From Synanceia verrucosa (lineage: Eukaryota; Chordata; Actinopteri; Perciformes; Synanceiidae), in the NCBI GenBank assembly GCA_029721515.1, contig CM056556.1, forward strand, positions 27,275,669-27,339,668: a stretch of DNA of 64,000 bases. Direction: 5' to 3'. Of the stretch, positions 60,731 through 64,000 are shown piece after piece. The translations under genes and the position numbers were made by a program. Under the pieces are notes generated by a model that was given only the letters and a program-made list of their open reading frames with translations, had not been told where the DNA came from and ran no database searches. Positions within the stretch are counted from its first letter, which is position 1, and each line of letters begins with the position of its first letter.

Positions 60731-61707
60731 CGTCTTGTCCTCAGGAGATGCAGTAATAGTTAAAGTAAGGAAGTAAGGAAGCTGTAAGGAAGTCTACTAG
60801 CCGCTAGGCTAGTTCATGCAGGTTTATATCATTATTATTATTAGTGGTAGTATTAATAATAATATAAAGTGTGAGATGGCTGCAGCTGAAATCTGATTCA
60901 TGTCACGTTCAAAAGATTGATTTCCAATACAGAACAGAAATCATGACACTTTTCTTATTAAAAGTCTTAAAAACAAACTTAAAGAAACTATAAGAAAAAA
61001 GGGTGCACTTCTGCACAGTTTCCCCTACATTAAAACCTTTTAAGTGACTACACTGAAATACCTGTATGCAAGTAGTACAGAATCAGTTCGGTACATTGAG
61101 GGTGAACCTAATGACATTTATTGTGAAAACCACTTTTTAAAATGAACGTGTGACACATTTTTTATAGTGGACATGCTGAACTGAAACAGCCTATCCAGGG
61201 AACCAGAACTACTTGTGCTTGATTGTGCAGCAGAAGAGTTTCCAGTCCTTCTTCTGCTCTGAAATGCAGTGAGGATTACTAAACGTAAAGGAGGTGAAAT
61301 GGAGCGAGGCTATTGTTGCTGCTGCTCCAGTCTGACTAGCTGTCAGTCTCTTGAAGGGATACAAAGCAATCTCTCTGCACACATGGATCTGGCTTCGCTG
61401 CAGCTCCCAGGAACGAGAGGGGGCTTCAAATCGAAGCCGAGGTGAGGGAAAATTGAATTCTCCTCAAGGTGAATAGCTCAGAAAAAGTCTCAGCACAGCA
61501 CTGAATAGGTGTGGAGTCGATCGTCTAATCTTCACAAAGCAGTCTGTACATATAAAACACGCATGACGATACATATTCCCATGTTCCCACATCCCTTCAC
61601 CTGTTGACATCATGTCTATTTCCAGAGGGAAGGAGAGGATTATTTCACTGATGGAAAAACCAGCAGCAGTTATCTCCAAAACCACTGAGCCTTTAAAACG
61701 GGATGAT

Positions 61708-61708
<1 letters not shown>

Positions 61709-61757
<49 letters not shown>
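61709..61757. repeat. (GT)n microsatellite
   Basis: About 24 GT units. A (CA)n run at 61919-61947 and a (GT)n run at 62035-62073 follow in the same galnt18 intron. Confidence 0.95.
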
Positions 61758-61759
<2 letters not shown>

Positions 61760-61918
61760 CAGAGTGATGCACAAAGGCGATAAGGAGAAAGGAAAGAGAG
61801 AAAGAGGTTCTTTCTGTCTCTGGAGAATCACCTTTGTTGTTGATGCTCAGACTCGGAGATAATAAGGTGTTGCAATTCCACTTCCTCAAGGATCCCTAGA
61901 GCAGATTAGTGAACAATG

Positions 61919-61949
<31 letters not shown>

Positions 61950-62031
61950 TCTTCTAACCCTCCTAATCTGAGGAAACACTGTTGTTTTCCCTCCTTTTGT
62001 CCATATTACTGCGTTACTGTGTGAGAAAGAG

Positions 62032-62077
<46 letters not shown>

Positions 62078-62889
62078 CATTATGTGCAGCAATGAGCTGC
62101 TTTTTTGATGTTTTAATGTTTTTGCTGTCCATCCCTTAATACACAGAAACAGGACACAATTCCCAGAATCCTCTCTGAAGTCCGTATTTTGTGTGACAGT
62201 TTTCTTTGTGATCTCAGGTGTCTGACAAGCTTTTACATCACATCTATCATGCTTTCACACACCTTTTATAATGAGAATTTAGATTTTGATCTTTTTATTT
62301 CAAGGTCAAAGTTTGTTGTTGCTTATAGGCAGAAAGGTGGAGACTCTGCAGGGCTTCGCTCTACCATCCAGGCTCCTTATAGAAGGAAAAGATTTGGAAC
62401 ATAAAATCACTTTCAAGTCCTTATTTCCTGAGGCAGGTCATCGTTTCAGTCATCTCCACAGATGTTGATCTGAAGTCTTTTCCCATAAAGAGGACTGAGA
62501 GCAGTGTGAGGAGACATCTATTGCTCCATCTTTTCACATGGCTCACCTGCCGTTAAGGTAAAAGCCTGCTGATGCCCACCTGGCCGTGGATTGACAGGCA
62601 GTGGACTGTGAGGAGCTGCAGTGGTTTATATGTATGAAATTGGCCTGTTATGGCTGCAATGTGATTTAAAGGGGCAGTCTGGGTCACTCAAGTCTGTCAT
62701 ATTTAATAAAGAGCTGCCAGAGGAAGATTCAGCTGTGCAAACTGCACTCAAAGAGGGTCTCTTCTATAGTCCACAGGCATGAAAAATACAAACAGTGAAC
62801 TGAGAAAAAAACATCACCATTAAAATACTTCTCAGTTTCACTTCACGGTCACCATTCAGGTGTCGAGGGAAGACCTGTCCTTACTCTGC

Positions 62890-63153
62890 CTCTGATTGGC
62901 TGCTGGCTTCTAAACCTAAATGCTACGATGCTAACTGGGGCTTCAGAGGCTCCATCACAGCAGCTCTGAGCACCAGAACATTCATCATTTAATTCACCTC
63001 TGAGAAGGTTTGAGGTGAGAAATCAACTGAAAAATCATGTTGTCCAGACCAGGTGTCCTCCCTCCTCAGCCACGGAGGGTCTGACGCTCCAGTTAGCATC
63101 GTAGCTAGGCTATACGTTAGCATTTATGTTTAGAAGCCGGCAGCCAATCAGAG
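62890..63153. mobile_element. Inverted-repeat (MITE-like) element in galnt18 intron 1
   Basis: The left arm 62890-62938 ('ctctgattggctgctggctt', continuing to 'gatgctaactgg') is mirrored by the right arm 63089-63153 ('ccagttagcatcgtagc' through 'ggcagccaatcagag'). The right arm carries an extra 15 bp or so. About 150 bp of unique sequence lies between. It is non-coding, and the ends carry CCAAT boxes. Confidence 0.75.
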
Positions 63154-64000
63154 CTTACAGCTTACAATCTGTTGATGAAAAAAGGAGGACATGAAGAAAA
63201 TGTTACTGTTTCATTTTTTTTAGTGGAGCTTTTTTTCATTTTTGTGTTGGAAAAACTTTTTTGGCACTGAAACAAGAATTTCAATATTTTCTTTTTCAGA
63301 TTTTCACTTTTTTTCCTGTCAGTGTTTGAGCTCCATACTAAGGTCTCATATAGGAAAGAAAAGGATGATGTATTTACCTTACGGTCAGTTTTCTCTCTTT
63401 TAAAAAATAAGAAGAAGTAGGTGGTTTCTTTATGATTGGCTCAGGTTTGCTGCCTCCAAGCAGAGCGAGCACAGATCTCTGCATGGCCACACTGCTCACT
63501 GTTTTCATCAGAGCCAGGACCCACTGTGACTGTTCTTGACAGATTTTAAGCACCTGTGGAGATGCTACGCCTCCAAACATTACATCAGCCGTCATTTCCA
63601 TTCCCATGGAGCCAAAATAATCCCTCTCAGTTATCACTTGTGACCCTGCAGTCCTCTGCCTGGATTTTCTCTTTTCTCCTTTTTTTGCTGCACTCTGGAG
63701 GTTTACGGCGAAGCGATCGTATAACAGGTTGTGTGTTTTTAATAGCGTGTTTTGCAGAAAAGCATGGCAGAAGCCCTACGGCAGTCACTGAAAAACGCTC
63801 CACCTTCCCACAAGCCTGCGCAGAGTTAGTGTGTGTGTGTTTACTGGTGGTTTAGAAAGGAACCACTGTGAAACAATGAGAAAACATTTTATTTCTCTGA
63901 TTCTCTGCCTCCTGCTCTCGCTCCTTATTCACTCTATAGATCACTTTTTTAATGGCTACTGTGTGGTTGGAGGCGTCTGTAGGACTCCTCGGCTCTTCCC

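Larger units (their letters stand above)
58896..64000 (+). other. galnt18 intron 1 (5' part)
   Basis: No further exon of the gene is visible before the window ends, in line with long first introns in this subgroup. It holds microsatellites, a pyrimidine-rich minisatellite and an inverted-repeat element, listed separately. Confidence 0.7.

Overview
The window is nuclear DNA of a ray-finned fish, probably a spiny-rayed teleost. The signs are vertebrate genes in many short exons with GT-AG introns, dense CA/GT microsatellites, tRNA-derived SINEs, foldback MITEs, a decayed Tc1-like transposase and an L1-like LINE remnant. All gene models below were built by hand: exons were translated, splice sites and phases were checked, and products were compared with remembered human proteins. 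No database was searched.

Layout: (1) 1-15 kb has no recognisable gene; it holds microsatellites, two copies of a palindromic foldback element (5.3 and 11.1 kb) and a Tc1 transposase remnant (9 kb). (2) 16.0-18.4 kb, plus strand: a CHST1-like carbohydrate 6-O-sulfotransferase in five coding exons. (3) 19.2-25.8 kb, minus: complete cetp (17 exons, 496 aa), tail to tail with the sulfotransferase. (4) 26.5-29.1 kb: an intact SINE and a 21-bp minisatellite of about 50 copies. (5) 29.2-34.2 kb, minus: complete herpud1 (8 exons, 399 aa), with unfolded-protein-response-like and CCAAT motifs upstream, then about 0.5 kb of (TA)n. (6) 36.5-46.2 kb, minus: complete slc12a3, the Na-Cl cotransporter (25 exons, 996 aa). 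(7) 46.3-58.6 kb: non-genic DNA dominated by a 5.5-kb composite satellite (48.8-54.3 kb), then a LINE remnant and a second SINE copy. (8) 58.7 kb, plus: first coding exon of galnt18; the rest of the window is its first intron.

slc12a3-herpud1-cetp in the same order and orientation is the arrangement of human 16q13, so this block is old conserved synteny. The genes do not form one pathway: salt reabsorption (slc12a3), ER-associated degradation (herpud1), plasma neutral-lipid transfer (cetp), and two Golgi glycan enzymes (the sulfotransferase and galnt18) flanking them.

No operon-like, defence-like or otherwise wholly new system was seen. The observations most worth testing are: slc12a3 exon 14, a frame-neutral exon encoding the last two membrane helices, bracketed by (UG)n and (CA)n tracts touching its splice sites; the higher-order structure of the 5.5-kb satellite; the G-run minisatellite that may lie in the herpud1 3' UTR; the intron-split CHST1-like gene; and the apparent lack of an RFx[V/I] kinase-docking motif in the slc12a3 N-terminus.
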